Shown here: positions 5,678-5,887 of the stretch, piece after piece
How the letters are laid out: each line of letters opens with the position of its first letter
How positions within the stretch are numbered: the stretch's first letter is position 1
Source of the DNA: Candidatus Benthicola azotiphorus
Lineage (GTDB): Bacteria > Gemmatimonadota > Gemmatimonadetes > Palauibacterales > Palauibacteraceae
Assembly (NCBI GenBank): GCA_947581745.1
Contig: CANPVW010000272.1
Span: 1 to 5,887, forward strand
Length of the DNA stretch: 5,887 nucleotides
Direction of reading: 5' to 3'
Notes under the pieces: generated by a model
Seen by the model: only the letters and a program-made list of their open reading frames with translations
Told to the model about the DNA's origin: nothing
Databases searched by the model: none
Translations under genes and position numbers: made by a program

Positions 5678-5887
5678 GCACCGGCGCCGCCGGGGCGGCG
5701 GATCTCGCGCAGCGGGTGCGGGAGGCAGCGGCCGCCGTCCGGCAGCGCGTGGATGGGATCCGGCCCCGGGTCGGCCTGGTGCTCGGGTCCGGCCTCGGAT
5801 CGCTGGGCGAGGAGTTCGGCGACGCGGTCGAGATCCAGTACGGCGACCTTCCGCACTGGCCTCAGGTCGGAGTCGTCGGTCACTCGG
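5674..5887 (+). CDS. punA: Purine nucleoside phosphorylase, N-terminal 71 residues only
   Basis: The gene runs off the window; the visible part is about a quarter of the usual 270-290 residues. After an Ala/Arg-rich helix (about 8-26) comes the phosphate-binding loop VGLVLGSGLGSLGEEF (33-48), in which Ser39 matches the phosphate-binding serine of trimeric purine nucleoside phosphorylases. Then follow IQYGDLPHWPQ (54-64) and VVGHS (67-71), the position of the family's conserved G-H. The enzyme splits purine nucleosides with phosphate to give the free base and ribose-1-phosphate in the cytoplasm. ATGA overlaps the nupC stop by 4 bases, and a GGGGG run (5662-5666) sits 7 bases upstream, so translation is probably coupled to nupC. 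A methylthioadenosine phosphorylase of the same superfamily cannot be fully excluded without the C-terminal base-specificity residues, but the pairing with a nucleoside transporter favours PNP. Confidence 0.9.
   Translation, partial: MSTGAAGAADLAQRVREAAAAVRQRVDGIRPRVGLVLGSGLGSLGEEFGDAVEIQYGDLPHWPQVGVVGHS

Overview
The window is GC-rich chromosomal DNA from a Gram-negative bacterium. Three things point that way: the DnaK carries the insert near residues 80-105 that is typical of diderm bacteria, the HtrA protease has an N-terminal membrane signal, and ORFs in antisense register stay open for long stretches because TTA, CTA and TCA codons are avoided. The overall style of the proteins resembles Gemmatimonadota or a related FCB-type lineage. 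That placement is an impression, not a demonstration.

Layout: two genes read leftward and three read rightward from a 312-base divergent intergenic region at 3210-3521. Leftward, dnaK (1263-3209) is followed by a terminator-like hairpin (1206-1239), then by an HtrA/DegP-type serine protease gene (982 down to the window edge; its PDZ part is cut off). Rightward, a rhomboid intramembrane serine protease (3522-4289), a concentrative nucleoside transporter of the NupC/CNT family (4283-5677) and the start of a purine nucleoside phosphorylase (5674 to the window edge) overlap by 7 and 4 bases. This is the architecture of a translationally coupled operon.

Functionally, the left half is protein quality control: a cytosolic Hsp70 and an envelope protease/chaperone. 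The last two genes form a nucleoside salvage pair, with Na+-coupled (or H+-coupled) uptake followed by phosphorolysis of purine nucleosides. The rhomboid gene joins the two halves: by function it belongs with membrane proteolysis, but by transcription it is coupled to nucleoside salvage.

No mobile element, CRISPR array, tRNA or rRNA was recognised. All five genes belong to well-known families with their key residues intact. I see no clear novel system; the most notable points are the rhomboid-nupC-PNP overlap, a probable leaderless promoter for the rhomboid, an enlarged sensor loop in HtrA and an oddly placed Shine-Dalgarno sequence ahead of htrA.
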